Numbered from the stretch's first letter, positions 33,701-42,215 are shown. The stretch is DNA of 64,000 nt from Maricaulis sp036231565 (GCA_036231565.1 JAZAHA010000024.1:74000-137999), one strand, 5' to 3'. Notes: generated by a model from the letters alone, not told the origin. Made by a program: numbers and translations.

Positions 33701-33830
33701 GGTCCGGGTCGGGGCGCGCAATTTCACCAATGAGGCGCCGCCGCTGGCCGACAGCACGTTCAACTATCTGGGCTCGCTGCACTCGGCGCGGGGACGTTTC
33801 CTCTACGCCTCGGTCCGCAAGTCCTTCTAG
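30774..33830 (+). CDS. Large TonB-dependent receptor (peptide / amino-acid conjugate locus)
   Basis: 1018 aa: signal peptide ending ANAQ, TonB box-like TEVIVVTGS, plug domain (about 45-170, with LRSLGSGNTLVLLNGRRL and DGAAAIYGTDAVGGVVN), and a large barrel ending in VRKSF. It belongs to the group common in sphingomonads, caulobacters and xanthomonads. Paired cysteines in the barrel loops (for example VTGCLADLGAGLCIDN) may form disulfides. Start ATG 30774 with GGGGAG. The deacylase follows 10 bp after its stop, so the import substrate is probably a peptide or acyl/gamma-glutamyl amino-acid conjugate; this is inferred from context. Confidence 0.93.
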   Translation: MTVGRVSKLILLSSTVLFSQVANAQEAGAPPPADDETEVIVVTGSNIAGTPITGALPVTVIGSDDLDAIGASSMDELFRSIPQAGDVAFQEGRTAGGVNDARGDVASVDLRSLGSGNTLVLLNGRRLVLHPGYQTENLVPVTTVNVNSIPNNGVRRVEVLRDGAAAIYGTDAVGGVVNTILRDNFDGLTAEIEYGGSEGTSLRELEGSIAFGRDFNNGQSNLSVFIDYMDRAGMPATDRDYAASYDARDQVIGTPFEGDTDFDNRSTNSPFGEFQTWNYTPTIRQNGTALTSSGDYWHIQPDSVTGCLADLGAGLCIDNSTQNSTSDRVYRYNSNFDRWIYGDNERFNAFAFFNHDFGNGLEFFAEAGLYLSDYMTHREQASPLSAADIIVPASNYWNPFGPVTFSDGSTNPNRLPGLNIPDAGVANIINDYRFVDAGPRVINVDNTSYRLLAGLRGSFGAWDWESAMLWSEASTEDRTNRISNTLLQESLALETPDAYNPFNGGNLVDFSNGDSTPNPQSTIDSFMVDVTRENSTELGLWDFKTSRPDLFQLPAGGVGVALGVELRHEAFEDDRDDRLDGTITFTNPISGDFFGSDVLGSSPTPDSSGDRSVVSSYAELSVPLVSRDMNIPLMQAVDVQLAARYENYSDVGDVLKPKAAIGWEVTDWLMLRGSYSEGFRAPNLPQIHERGVERSNTRLDYIFCEADLRAGRIANVDECLRSQSTVSVREGSSTLEPETNTTYSYGFVFQPQLWDRRFGDLTVTVDYWNIEQENVIGIFGDDNHLAYDYLLRTQGSFNPAVIREAPSADDIADFAGTGLDPVGEVIEVQDTYQNLLPRQIEGVDVTVLYDIDDTPLGDFRVSVTAAHLITFDQEPSPEAQAIIDAQDAGEIFSGFVVDGAAGLLRQDGNPEWRATTSITWRNGNWGAGLFGRYTSSVLDTGATLGDGTQFEVDEWYYGNVYVQYTFDREDVLDNTRVRVGARNFTNEAPPLADSTFNYLGSLHSARGRFLYASVRKSF

Positions 33831-33840
33831 GGCAGGAACC

Positions 33841-35442
33841 ATGCTTGCAAAGACGCTTCAGGCGGCCGGTGCTTTCGCACTGGCCGTCATGGCCCCGGCT
33901 GCTCCGGCCGCGGCACTGCAGACGCTTGCCTTCACGGGCGGGACGGTCGTCGACGGAACCGGCGAGCCCGGCCGGGTGGCGGATGTTGTCACAGAAGACG
34001 GCCGGATCGTGTTTGTCGGCGTGCTCGATGAAAGCGGGCTGACGCCCGACCGGGTCATCGCGGTGGACGGGCTGGTCATCGCGCCGGGCTTTATCGATCC
34101 GCACACGCACGCGCTGGCGGATCTGGCGGCCGATGACGCCGATCGCCGCCGCAGCGACAATATCCTCTTCCAGGGCGTGACGACGGTCCTCGTCGGCAAT
34201 GATGGCGGGGGCGAACCGGATGTTGGCCGTCTGGCTGAGGATTTGCGGACACGGGGTATCGGTCCCAATGCCGGCTTCCTGGTCGGTCTGGGTCCGATCC
34301 GTACGGCCGTGACCGGCGAAGAGAACCGCACGGCAACCGCCGAAGAGCTTGCCCGCATGCAAGCCATGCTGGCGGGCGGAATGTGCGAGGGCGCCATCGG
34401 CTTTTCCACCGGGCTTCACTACACCCCGCAGAATTTCGCGCCGCTGGACGAAGTGGTGGCGCTGGCCGCCGTGGCCGCCGAACGCGGCGGTCTCTATGAC
34501 AGCCACATTCGCGACGAGAGCAGCTATTCCCAGGGACTGCTGGCTTCGATCGACGAGGCGATCACGGTCGGCGAACGCTCCGGCGCGCCGGTCCATATCG
34601 CCCATATCAAGGCGCTCGGTCCCGATGTCTGGGGGCAGAGCGAAGCCGTGATCGCAAGGGTCGAGGCGGCGCGTGCAAACGGTCTGCGTGTCACGGCCGA
34701 CCAGTATCCCTGGCGCGCCTCGGGCACGCGCCTGACCAATGCGCTGGTGCCGCGCTGGGCGCTGGATGGCGGCCGCGACGGCCTTCTGTCCCGGCTGGAC
34801 GATCCGCAGGTGCGGCCGCGCCTGGTGGCCGAGATGCACGACAATCTGCGCCGCCGTGCCGGGGCCGATGCTCTTTTGCTCACGCGGCCGCTGCGCGGGG
34901 CCGATCCGGCACTGGGCGGTCACACGCTGGCCGATATTGCCGAGCAGCGCGGCGAGGATGCCATCGAAACCGCCATCGTCATCATCCGCTCCGGCGGCTA
35001 CCGCGTGGCGTCCTTCGTCATGGACGGGGCCGATATCGCGGCCTTCGCCGGTCAGGACTGGGTGATGACGGCATCCGACGGATCGACCGGGCATCCGCGC
35101 CGCTTTGCGACCTTTCCCAAGGCCTATCGCGATCTCGTCGTGGACGGCGGGACGATGTCGCTGGAACGCTTTGTCCGCCGCAGCACCGGCCTCACCGCCG
35201 ACACGTTCGGTCTCGCCGGGCGCGGCTATCTGCGTGAAGGCCTTGTCGCCGACATCGTCGTCTTCGACCCGCACACATTCGCCCCGCGCGCCGGCTATGC
35301 CGCGCCGGAGGAATTGTCCGAAGGCGTGCGCTATCTGCTCGTCAACGGCGTGCTGGCCATCGAGAATGGCGCGACCACCGGCGCGCTGGCCGGCCAGCCG
35401 GTCCTGCGCGACACCAGCCATATCGATCTGTGCGAGGAATAG
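33841..35442 (+). CDS. Exported N-acyl-D-amino-acid deacylase (D-aminoacylase family)
   Basis: 533 aa amidohydrolase with a signal peptide (MLAKTLQAAGAFALAVMAPAAPAAA). The metal-binding HxH is His88/His90 in GFIDPHTHA; later blocks typical of D-aminoacylases are IGFSTGLHYTP, YDSHIRDES, VHIAHIKALG and VMTASDGSTGHPR. It hydrolyses N-acyl-D-amino acids to D-amino acid plus carboxylate, here presumably in the periplasm. Start ATG 33841, 10 bp after the receptor; an open frame upstream overlaps the receptor and is not used. The symporter start follows by 3 bp. Confidence 0.9.
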   Translation: MLAKTLQAAGAFALAVMAPAAPAAALQTLAFTGGTVVDGTGEPGRVADVVTEDGRIVFVGVLDESGLTPDRVIAVDGLVIAPGFIDPHTHALADLAADDADRRRSDNILFQGVTTVLVGNDGGGEPDVGRLAEDLRTRGIGPNAGFLVGLGPIRTAVTGEENRTATAEELARMQAMLAGGMCEGAIGFSTGLHYTPQNFAPLDEVVALAAVAAERGGLYDSHIRDESSYSQGLLASIDEAITVGERSGAPVHIAHIKALGPDVWGQSEAVIARVEAARANGLRVTADQYPWRASGTRLTNALVPRWALDGGRDGLLSRLDDPQVRPRLVAEMHDNLRRRAGADALLLTRPLRGADPALGGHTLADIAEQRGEDAIETAIVIIRSGGYRVASFVMDGADIAAFAGQDWVMTASDGSTGHPRRFATFPKAYRDLVVDGGTMSLERFVRRSTGLTADTFGLAGRGYLREGLVADIVVFDPHTFAPRAGYAAPEELSEGVRYLLVNGVLAIENGATTGALAGQPVLRDTSHIDLCEE

Positions 35443-35445
35443 CCC

Positions 35446-36687
35446 TTGTCCTTCTGGTTCAACATCGTCCTCTGGAAACGCATTCTCCTGGCCCTCGCGC
35501 TCGGGGCCGTGGCCGGCTATTTCGCCGGTGATGCCGTCGAACATCTGCGCTGGGTCGGCGATCTCTTCATCCGCCTGATCCGGATGCTGATCATCCCGCT
35601 CGTCTTCGTCACCCTGGTCTCGGGCGTGACGGCGATGAGCGATCCCAAACGGCTCGGCTCGATCGGCGGCAAGGCGATCGCGCTCTATCTCGCCACCACA
35701 TTGTTCGCGATCCTGCTGGGTCTGGCGCTGGCTGCCGGGCTGCGGCCGGGTGACGGGATCGACCTGTCCGGAGCGACGCCGCAGCAATTGTCCGAGCCGA
35801 TGGGGCTGACCGAACGCCTGCTGGCGATCGTGCCGGAAAACCCCTTCGCCGCCTTCGCCCAGGGCGACCTTCTGGCCGTGATCTTCTTCGCGCTGATGTC
35901 CGGGACCGGCATCCTGATCGGCGGCGAGAAGACGAAAGCGCTCAAATCCGCCTTCGATGCCGGCGCCGAGACCATGCTGAACGTCACCGGCATCGTCATG
36001 GAATTCGCGCCTTTCGGCGTCTTTGCCCTTGTCGCCTGGGTGATGGGCACGAGCGGGCTGAGCGCCTTTGCCAATCTCTTCGTTCTGGCCGTGACCGTGG
36101 TGGCAGGCTGCCTCCTGCACATCGTCATCACGCACGCCCTGTTCGTGAAATTCCTCGCCCGCCTGCCGGTCATTCCCTTCCTGGGCGGGGTGCGCGAGGC
36201 CCAGCTGGTTGCCTTCTCCACCTCGTCGAGCTCGGCGACCCTGCCCTCGACCCTGTCGGCAGCCGAGCACAATCTGGGCATCAAGCCCGCCGTCGCCTCG
36301 TCCATCCTGCCGCTGGGCGCGACCGTGAACATGGACGGCACCGCGCTCTATGTGGCCATCGTGGCGGTCTTCGCGGCCCAGGCTTTCGGTATTCCGCTGG
36401 AACTGCAGGACTATCTGTTGATCGCGCTGACCACCACGCTTGTGTCGATCGGCACGGCCTCGGTGCCCTCCGCCTCGCTCTTCCTGATCGCGGCCGTGCT
36501 GCAGACGATCGGCATGACACCGGAGCAGATCGCCCTTGTGGTCGGCTTCATCCTGCCCTTCGACCGGATTCTCGACATGACCCGCACCGTCACCAACGTC
36601 ACCGGCGATCTTTGCGTCGCCACCGTTGTGGGCCGCTGGGAAGGCGAGATCGACGAAGAGGTCTACCGGGCCAAGCCGGTCGAATAG
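35446..36687 (+). CDS. Dicarboxylate/amino acid:cation symporter (DAACS family)
   Basis: 413 aa inner-membrane transporter of the GltP/DctA fold: eight helices, the serine-rich re-entrant loop (STSSSSATLPST), and NMDGTALY of helix 7, both needed for Na+/H+ and substrate binding. Likely substrates are glutamate, aspartate or related acids. The start is TTG at 35446, supported by GAGGAA overlapping the previous stop codon; no ATG gives a complete first helix. Tightly coupled to the deacylase and GGT genes, it should take up the released acidic amino acids. Confidence 0.93.
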   Translation: MSFWFNIVLWKRILLALALGAVAGYFAGDAVEHLRWVGDLFIRLIRMLIIPLVFVTLVSGVTAMSDPKRLGSIGGKAIALYLATTLFAILLGLALAAGLRPGDGIDLSGATPQQLSEPMGLTERLLAIVPENPFAAFAQGDLLAVIFFALMSGTGILIGGEKTKALKSAFDAGAETMLNVTGIVMEFAPFGVFALVAWVMGTSGLSAFANLFVLAVTVVAGCLLHIVITHALFVKFLARLPVIPFLGGVREAQLVAFSTSSSSATLPSTLSAAEHNLGIKPAVASSILPLGATVNMDGTALYVAIVAVFAAQAFGIPLELQDYLLIALTTTLVSIGTASVPSASLFLIAAVLQTIGMTPEQIALVVGFILPFDRILDMTRTVTNVTGDLCVATVVGRWEGEIDEEVYRAKPVE

Positions 36688-36724
36688 CCGCGCACCCAAA
36701 CCGACAATCCAGGGGACAACCGCC

Positions 36725-38491
36725 ATGATGCCGTTTCTTCGCACGCTCTGCACTGCCGCACTGTGCGCCGCGACACTCCTTCCGGCCGCGACCGGTGCGG
36801 CAGCGGCCCAGTCCTCGCTGCTCGACTATGGCAGCATCGTCCATCCGGTCGTCGACGAGGACGGGATGGTGGTCAGCCAGAACGAGATCGCCAGCCGTGT
36901 CGGTGCGGAAATCCTCGCGGCCGGCGGTAACGCCGTTGACGCGGCCATCGCCACCGGTTTCGCGCTCGCCGTCACCCTGCCGCGCGCCGGCAATCTGGGC
37001 GGCAGCGGCTACATGCTGGTCTATATCGCCGAGGAAGACCGGGTCCTGGCCCTCGACTACCGCTCGGCCGCGCCGGCCGCCGCGACCGTCGAGATGTTTC
37101 TCGACCGCCGTGGCCGGATCAATGATGCGGCCAATTACGGCCATCGTGCCGCCGCCGTTCCGGGAACCGTCGCCGGCTTCGCCGCGGTGCACGAACGGTA
37201 CGGGGTGTTACCTTGGGCGGACCTTATTGCACCCGCTATGTCACTCGCACAGGACGGTATTGTCGTCTCAAGGGATCTTTCCGAAGCCCTGCAATGGGGC
37301 GAGCGGCGCCTGTCGAGTTCCGACGCCGCCCGGTCCGCCTTCTTCCACGCCGATGGCAGTCCCTACCGGTTCGGGGAGCGGCTGGTTCAGCCCGACCTCG
37401 CCTGGACGCTGCAGCGGCTGATGACGGCCGGCCCGCGCGACTTCTACGAAGGCGAGATCGCCCAACGGATTGTTGCGGACATGGAGCGCAATGGCGGGCT
37501 GATTTCGATGGAGGATCTAGCGGCGTATGAAGCGCAATGGCGTGAACCGATCCGCACGACCTATCGCGGCCATGACGTCGTGACCATGCCGCCGTCGAGC
37601 TCGGGCGGGATCGCCCTGCTTCAGATGCTCAACATGCTGGAACACTTCAATCTCTCGGCGATGGGTGCAAACAGCGCCGCGACCCTGCACACGCTCTCGG
37701 AAGTGATGCAGCTCGCCTATGCCGACCGCACGCAATATCTGGGCGATCCGGACTATGTGCAGGTGCCCGTCGAGACGCTGATCTCCAAGGCCTATGCAGA
37801 GGAACGCGTCAGCCATGTCTCCCGCACGTCGGCATCGCCGGCCAGCGCCGTCTCGCCGGGTGATCCGCTCGCGTTCGAGAGCCCGGACACGACGCATTTC
37901 TCGGTTGCCGATTCCGCCGGCAATGTCGTCTCCAACACCTATACGCTGGGCTCGTCCTTCGGGTCGGGCGCCCTCGTCGAGGGTGCCGGTTTCCTGCTGG
38001 ACAACCAGATGAAGAATTTCGCCCTGCGCTCGCATCTCAATGATGTGCGCGGGATGCAGTCGAATGTCGCGAACCGGCTGGAGCCCGGCAAGCGCATGAC
38101 GTCCAGCATGACGCCCACCATCGTGTTCCGCGATGGCGAGCCCTATCTCGTTGTCGGCACGCCGGGCGGTTCCACCATCATCAATACCGTGCTGCAGGTG
38201 ATCCTGAACGTGATCGACCACGGCATGAATATTGCCGAGGCCGTGCAGGCGCCGCGCATTCACCAGAACTGGTATCCTGACGAGCTGGAAGTGGAACCCG
38301 GCCTGTCGATCGACACGCTGCGCCTGCTGGGCAGCCTGGGCCACGAGATCGAGTTCTCCGACACGATCGGCAGTGCCCAGTGCATCCGCATTGCGGACGG
38401 TGTGTTCGAGGGTGCGGCGGATCCGCGGCGGCCCGATGCCCGGGCGGCCGGGGTCAGAAATGTCGGCACCCTGCCAGGCTATCGCTGGTAG
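36725..38491 (+). CDS. ggt: Gamma-glutamyltransferase (periplasmic)
   Basis: 588 aa precursor with signal peptide (about 28 aa, cleavage near AAAAQ). It self-cleaves before Thr389 in SPDTTHFSV, the new N-terminal nucleophile of the small subunit. The small subunit carries NTYTLGSSFGSG, the oxyanion/lid region and the GTPGGSTI motif. It cleaves gamma-glutamyl bonds (glutathione, gamma-glutamyl peptides), releasing glutamate for the adjacent symporter. Start ATG 36725 after AGGGGA; ATG 36728 is equally possible. Last plus-strand gene of the locus, converging on ridA. Confidence 0.94.
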   Translation: MMPFLRTLCTAALCAATLLPAATGAAAAQSSLLDYGSIVHPVVDEDGMVVSQNEIASRVGAEILAAGGNAVDAAIATGFALAVTLPRAGNLGGSGYMLVYIAEEDRVLALDYRSAAPAAATVEMFLDRRGRINDAANYGHRAAAVPGTVAGFAAVHERYGVLPWADLIAPAMSLAQDGIVVSRDLSEALQWGERRLSSSDAARSAFFHADGSPYRFGERLVQPDLAWTLQRLMTAGPRDFYEGEIAQRIVADMERNGGLISMEDLAAYEAQWREPIRTTYRGHDVVTMPPSSSGGIALLQMLNMLEHFNLSAMGANSAATLHTLSEVMQLAYADRTQYLGDPDYVQVPVETLISKAYAEERVSHVSRTSASPASAVSPGDPLAFESPDTTHFSVADSAGNVVSNTYTLGSSFGSGALVEGAGFLLDNQMKNFALRSHLNDVRGMQSNVANRLEPGKRMTSSMTPTIVFRDGEPYLVVGTPGGSTIINTVLQVILNVIDHGMNIAEAVQAPRIHQNWYPDELEVEPGLSIDTLRLLGSLGHEIEFSDTIGSAQCIRIADGVFEGAADPRRPDARAAGVRNVGTLPGYRW

Positions 38492-38518
38492 GGCGCCGAC
38501 AGGCGGGAGGGTCGGGGA

Positions 38519-38875
38519 TCAGCCCTTGTGGGCGATGGCTTCGATCTCGATCAGCGCGTCGCCGGCCAGCAGGCCGGACACCACCGTCGAACGGGTCGGA
38601 AAGGGTTCGGCGAAACGCGCGCGATAAACGGCGTTGAACTCACCCGCCAGCGCGGCGTCGGTCAGCCAGACGGTGGTCTTCACCACATCGTTCAGCGTCA
38701 TGCCGTGCCGGGCGAGAACCGCGGCCAGATTGTCGATGGCCCGGCTTGCCTGTTCGGTCATCCCGCCGGCGACCATTTTTCCGTCATCACCGCGCGGCAG
38801 CTGGCCCGATATGAACAACAGCCCCGCCGCTTCGCGTGTGGTGCTAAGGGGTGGCGGCAAGGGTTTTGACGTCAT
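38519..38875 (-). CDS. RidA family enamine/imine deaminase
   Basis: 118 aa of the YjgF/YER057c/UK114 family (FISGQLPR near the start, AIDNLAAVLARHGM, VVKTTVWLTD, FPTRSTVVSGLL, IEIEAIA at the C-terminus). RidA proteins hydrolyse reactive 2-imino acids to keto acids. The start is ATG 38875, spaced 10 nt from AAGGA; ATG 38884 is an alternative. It overlaps the end of dadA by 32 bp, so the two are co-translated. DadA releases 2-imino acids, the RidA substrate, which makes the pairing functional. Confidence 0.9.
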   Translation of the reverse strand: MTSKPLPPPLSTTREAAGLLFISGQLPRGDDGKMVAGGMTEQASRAIDNLAAVLARHGMTLNDVVKTTVWLTDAALAGEFNAVYRARFAEPFPTRSTVVSGLLAGDALIEIEAIAHKG

Positions 38876-40121
38876 GAGGGGCATGTCCTTCTGATACCGG
38901 GTCGAAATCGGGTGCAATCTGGCGGGCCAGCCGCTCGGCGGACCCCATCGCCAGGGTCCAGCCGAGCATGCCGTGTCCGACATTGTAGGCGAGCGTCGGG
39001 CCGGCCTGTCCGATGCAGGGCAGCGAGTTCGGCGTCATCGGCCGCAACCCGGCCCAGAAGCCCGAAGCGTCGTCAAAGGCGGCGGCCTGCGGCAGCGAGG
39101 CCCTTGCGTGCTGTAACAGCGTGTTCAGCCGGGCCGGGTCCGGGTCGGCCGAGCGCCAGCCGAGATCGGCCAGTCCCGCAACGCGGATGCGGCCATCCAG
39201 CCGGGTAAACACAAGCCGCCGGGTCGTGTCTGTCAGGCTGACCGTCGGCGCGGCCTCACCGGGCGGGGCGGTCAGCGAGTAACCTTTCATCGGCATGACC
39301 GGGATCGAGACGCCGAAGGGGCGCAGCAGGCGGCGCGCATCGGCACCGGCGCAGACGACGGCCATGTCGGCCTTCACAGCCTGGCCGTCGGTGCACAGGA
39401 GCGCCTGGCCCGATGCCGTGCTGACCTCGCTGACGGTGGCGTCGAAGATCACCCGTACACCGTAGCGCGCCTGCAGCAGTTCGAGCATGTTGCTGGAAAA
39501 GTGGAATGAGTCGCCGACCGCTTCATCCGGCGTGTAGATGATGCCGACCGGCCGGTCCGGCGCCGCGTCGAGCGCCGGTTCGATCGCGCGGGCCTCGTCA
39601 TAGGTCAGGGCCTGCTGGGCCGCGGGTCCGAGATTTTTCATCCCCATCACCCGGCGCCCTGCCGTGAATGCCGCTTCGGTATGGTAGAGATGCATCTTTC
39701 CGCGCACGGCATAGCCGAAATCAAGGTCATGGGTCGCCAGCAGGCTGGCCATCTGCAGCCGGGATTCCAGACCGAGTTCCAGGGCCGCCAGCGTGTTGCG
39801 CTGGAAGCGCCCCGCGGTGCAGTTGCGCAGGAAGGACAGCAGCCAGCGCAGATAGTCCGGGTCGAGGCTTAACCGCATCCGGAAGGCTTCGCTCTGGCCA
39901 AGAAGAAGGCCAGGCATGTCGCGGAACAGGCGGGGATTGGCCAGGGCGTCCGTGTAGAGATAGCTCAGCTGAGCGCCGTTGGCGTAGGACGCGCCGCGGC
40001 CGGCGGATTCGCGACCGTCGATCACGGTGACATCCAGCCCGCGCCGCGCCAGGGCATAGGCCGTCGCCACGCCGACCACGCCGGCGCCGATAATGGCAAC
40101 GGATCTCAGCGTGCGCGTCAT
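38844..40121 (-). CDS. dadA: D-amino-acid dehydrogenase (DadA-like FAD oxidoreductase)
   Basis: 425 aa with N-terminal FAD-binding GxGxxG (AIIGAGVVGVATAYALARRG), the DAO-family core, and the C-terminal GLRPMTPNSLPCIGQ...NVGHGMLGWT block of DadA. It oxidises D-amino acids to 2-imino/keto acids, passing electrons to the respiratory quinone pool at the inner membrane. It is 201 bp downstream of an AraC-type regulator on the same strand and is coupled to ridA. Together with the deacylase it indicates catabolism of D-amino acids. Confidence 0.92.
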   Translation of the reverse strand: MTRTLRSVAIIGAGVVGVATAYALARRGLDVTVIDGRESAGRGASYANGAQLSYLYTDALANPRLFRDMPGLLLGQSEAFRMRLSLDPDYLRWLLSFLRNCTAGRFQRNTLAALELGLESRLQMASLLATHDLDFGYAVRGKMHLYHTEAAFTAGRRVMGMKNLGPAAQQALTYDEARAIEPALDAAPDRPVGIIYTPDEAVGDSFHFSSNMLELLQARYGVRVIFDATVSEVSTASGQALLCTDGQAVKADMAVVCAGADARRLLRPFGVSIPVMPMKGYSLTAPPGEAAPTVSLTDTTRRLVFTRLDGRIRVAGLADLGWRSADPDPARLNTLLQHARASLPQAAAFDDASGFWAGLRPMTPNSLPCIGQAGPTLAYNVGHGMLGWTLAMGSAERLARQIAPDFDPVSEGHAPHDVKTLAATP

Positions 40122-40322
40122 GCCGCGTTTGGGCCCGCTTGTCTCGTGCGGGCAGGGACCGGTCCGGGTGGCCGGCTGTCAGAAGATGAGCACGCGTGCA
40201 TGGTTCGTTCCGGCACGGGGTTGAAACATATCCTGACCATAGAAAGCGCGCCGTGTCTTCGGCCACTTCATATTCGGGCGGGGGCCATAACGCCGGTGCA
40301 TACCCCCGTCTGGGGCCTCTGA

Positions 40323-41528
40323 TCAGGCCTGTCCGGGCGAGCGTCGGCGTTCCGCGCGATATTGCGACGGCGTGCAGTCCAGCTGCTCCTTGAAAGCCTT
40401 GTTGAAGGTGACGCGATTTGTGAAGCCGGACTCGATCGCGATCCGTTCAAGGGACCAGTGCCGCTTGGGATCCTCGATCAGGGTCAGGGCGTACTGGACG
40501 CGATAGCTGTTTACCAGCCGGTAGAAATTGCTCTTCATGTGCTGGTTGATCACCTGCGAAACGGTGTGTGACTTGTGGCCGATCGCCTTGGCGAGCTTGG
40601 TCAGGGACAGTTCCTCGTCGAGGTAGAGGGTGTCTTCCTCGAGCCGCTTTTCGATCAGGGCGGCGATCTCTGCAGCCGCTGTGTCGGGCAAGGCCGAATG
40701 AAGGTATTTGATCGTCGCACCGGTTTCGGTTCCGGAGGCTTCCGGCGCCGGCGGGGTCGGCGTCCCCGCGAGCGTGCGCTCTTCCTCGGTGATCAGGAAG
40801 TCCGGCTTCTGCAGCCCCTGCAACGCAATCAGCACAATGATGGCCGAGAGAAAAAGCAGCCAGGCTTGCCCCACCATGCCCAGCGTAATCAGCCCCGTCG
40901 TCTGCTGCACCAGGAACAGGCCGACCCACAGCGCTTCCAGCAGGATGAAGGCGATCATCAGCTGACGCAGCCGTTGAAGCACGTTCCGGCTGTTGTCGGC
41001 ACGCAGCTGGTCGAGCGCGGGCGCGAACGCATCCAGGCGCCGCCAGGCGAGAACAAGATAGCTCGCCAGATGCACCTTCATCGCCACCAGCTTGATCGTC
41101 AGCAGCATTGACGTGTCGGTGGGCGCGGAGCCCTCCTGCAGCACGGCCCACATTGCAATCTTGGCGTCGCCGCCGCGGAAGACATCCGGTGCACTGAGCA
41201 GCCAGACCGCGACCGCGGGCAGAAGGTGCAGGACCCAGTTGCCGGCCGTGAAGGCCCGTTGCCCGGTCATCCGGCGCACATAGGCGTAGAGCACGGGGCC
41301 CAGCACCATCACCATGTTGGGCAGCAGGTCGAGCAGGTGAGGAATGTAGCGATAAAGCCGGGAATGGACCGCGCCGCCTTCGAGCAATTTGTAGGCCAGC
41401 AGCGCCATGGCGACGGCCAGCAGCCGCGCCGGCGAACCGGACGGTGCGCGCCGCCAGAGAATGACCGTCAGCAGCAGGGCGTGGCTGAACGCCATGAAGT
41501 AGAGCGTGCTGAGTACGGCATGCGGCAT
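40323..41528 (-). CDS. AraC family regulator with N-terminal membrane domain
   Basis: 401 aa. The first about 240 residues form seven hydrophobic segments; a linker rich in Pro/Thr follows; the last about 100 residues are an AraC-type DNA-binding domain (LSLTKLAKAIGHKSHTVSQVIN and SLERIAIESGFTNRVTFNKAFKEQLDCTPSQYR). The 7-helix-plus-AraC layout is seen in poorly characterised proteobacterial regulators and suggests sensing of a hydrophobic or envelope signal. Start ATG 41528 with GGAGA; an ATG 60 nt upstream is less likely. It may control dadA-ridA downstream. Confidence 0.88.
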   Translation of the reverse strand: MPHAVLSTLYFMAFSHALLLTVILWRRAPSGSPARLLAVAMALLAYKLLEGGAVHSRLYRYIPHLLDLLPNMVMVLGPVLYAYVRRMTGQRAFTAGNWVLHLLPAVAVWLLSAPDVFRGGDAKIAMWAVLQEGSAPTDTSMLLTIKLVAMKVHLASYLVLAWRRLDAFAPALDQLRADNSRNVLQRLRQLMIAFILLEALWVGLFLVQQTTGLITLGMVGQAWLLFLSAIIVLIALQGLQKPDFLITEEERTLAGTPTPPAPEASGTETGATIKYLHSALPDTAAAEIAALIEKRLEEDTLYLDEELSLTKLAKAIGHKSHTVSQVINQHMKSNFYRLVNSYRVQYALTLIEDPKRHWSLERIAIESGFTNRVTFNKAFKEQLDCTPSQYRAERRRSPGQA

Positions 41529-41721
41529 CGCGTATCTCCGGCGCTTCCCGTCCCGTTCCAGGGCGTGACCCTCATTGCGCGTTTTCACCGGGCAGGCGTT
41601 AAATCCGGTGCAGCTTATCGCGCCGTATGCAGGCGGGCGACGAAAGCGGTCATGGCCGGCGACGCGCGGCGCAGCAGGCGCAAAGCCCGGTCAAGACAGC
41701 AGCCGGCGTCGTCGCCGGACG

Positions 41722-42093
41722 CTAATGCCGGTGTGCAGGGCGACCGGCTGCGGACAGCCAGGCGGCGCCGTGTGACAGGGCCAGGCCGCTGGCACCGGCG
41801 ACGGTAAGGATGCGTTCGGTCAGTTCGGAAATCCCGGCCAGGGCGCCGAAGAAGAGCAGGGCCAGTCCCGTGATCGCCAGACCACGCAGGGCGATGCCGC
41901 GTATACCGCCCGGCCAGCGCGGCATGGCGTTGAGACTGACCAGAAGCGCCAGGCCCGCCAGGGCCAGGTGGATGCGCTCATCCTCCATCCAGACCAGCGC
42001 CGGCCCCAGAGAGATCAAAAAGGGCAGGGCCAGGCAGTGCACAAGGCAGAGGCCTGAAAGAGCGATCCCGGCGGCGTCCTGGTTGCGGCGCAT
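41722..42093 (-). CDS. MerC-domain membrane protein, Zur-box regulated
   Basis: 123 aa with four hydrophobic segments. The first carries the metal-binding CLVHCLALP (CxxxC) of MerC-family proteins. Many chromosomal MerC-domain proteins are zinc-responsive rather than mercury-related. It is divergent from the ZrgA-type zinc uptake operon across a Zur-like palindrome, which supports a zinc role. Start ATG 42093 with GGGAGAG; an open extension to 42165 runs through the Zur box and is rejected. Confidence 0.83.
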   Translation of the reverse strand: MRRNQDAAGIALSGLCLVHCLALPFLISLGPALVWMEDERIHLALAGLALLVSLNAMPRWPGGIRGIALRGLAITGLALLFFGALAGISELTERILTVAGASGLALSHGAAWLSAAGRPAHRH

Positions 42094-42147
42094 GCGTTTC
42101 TCTCCCGGGTGACAAAAATGACATGAGCGGTCCTCTTGAACGTTCAT

Positions 42148-42166
42148 TATGTTATATAATAACATA
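42148..42166. promoter_or_regulatory. Zur box
   Basis: TATGTTAT-ATA-ATAACATA: an AT-rich dyad with perfect 8-bp arms in an otherwise GC-rich region. It matches the alphaproteobacterial Zur operator (core GTTATA-n-TATAAC). It lies 55 bp from the MerC-domain ATG and 50 bp from the zrgA start, so zinc-loaded Zur could repress both. Confidence 0.88.
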
Positions 42167-42215
42167 TCAAAATGTGATCAACGGCAGGTCTGCCGAATTC
42201 GCAGGGAGATATGCA

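Noticed and set aside
30813..33842. Very long open frame (about 1000 codons) antisense to the TonB receptor at 30774-33830
   Set aside because: High GC with strong third-position bias on the sense strand leaves the antisense frame open. The antisense product has no recognisable domain, while the sense strand encodes a clear receptor. The same applies to 33760-36753 (-), 50889-53792 (-) and 14752-17055 (+).
41722..42093. A mercury-resistance (mer) locus
   Set aside because: MerC-like CxxxC is present, but there is no merR, merA, merT or merP; the Zur-like box and zrg-type genes point to zinc.
41722..42165. A 147-aa version of the MerC-domain protein starting at 42165
   Set aside because: The extra codons cover the Zur box and the leader. 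ATG 42093 has a clear GGGAGAG RBS and matches the family start.
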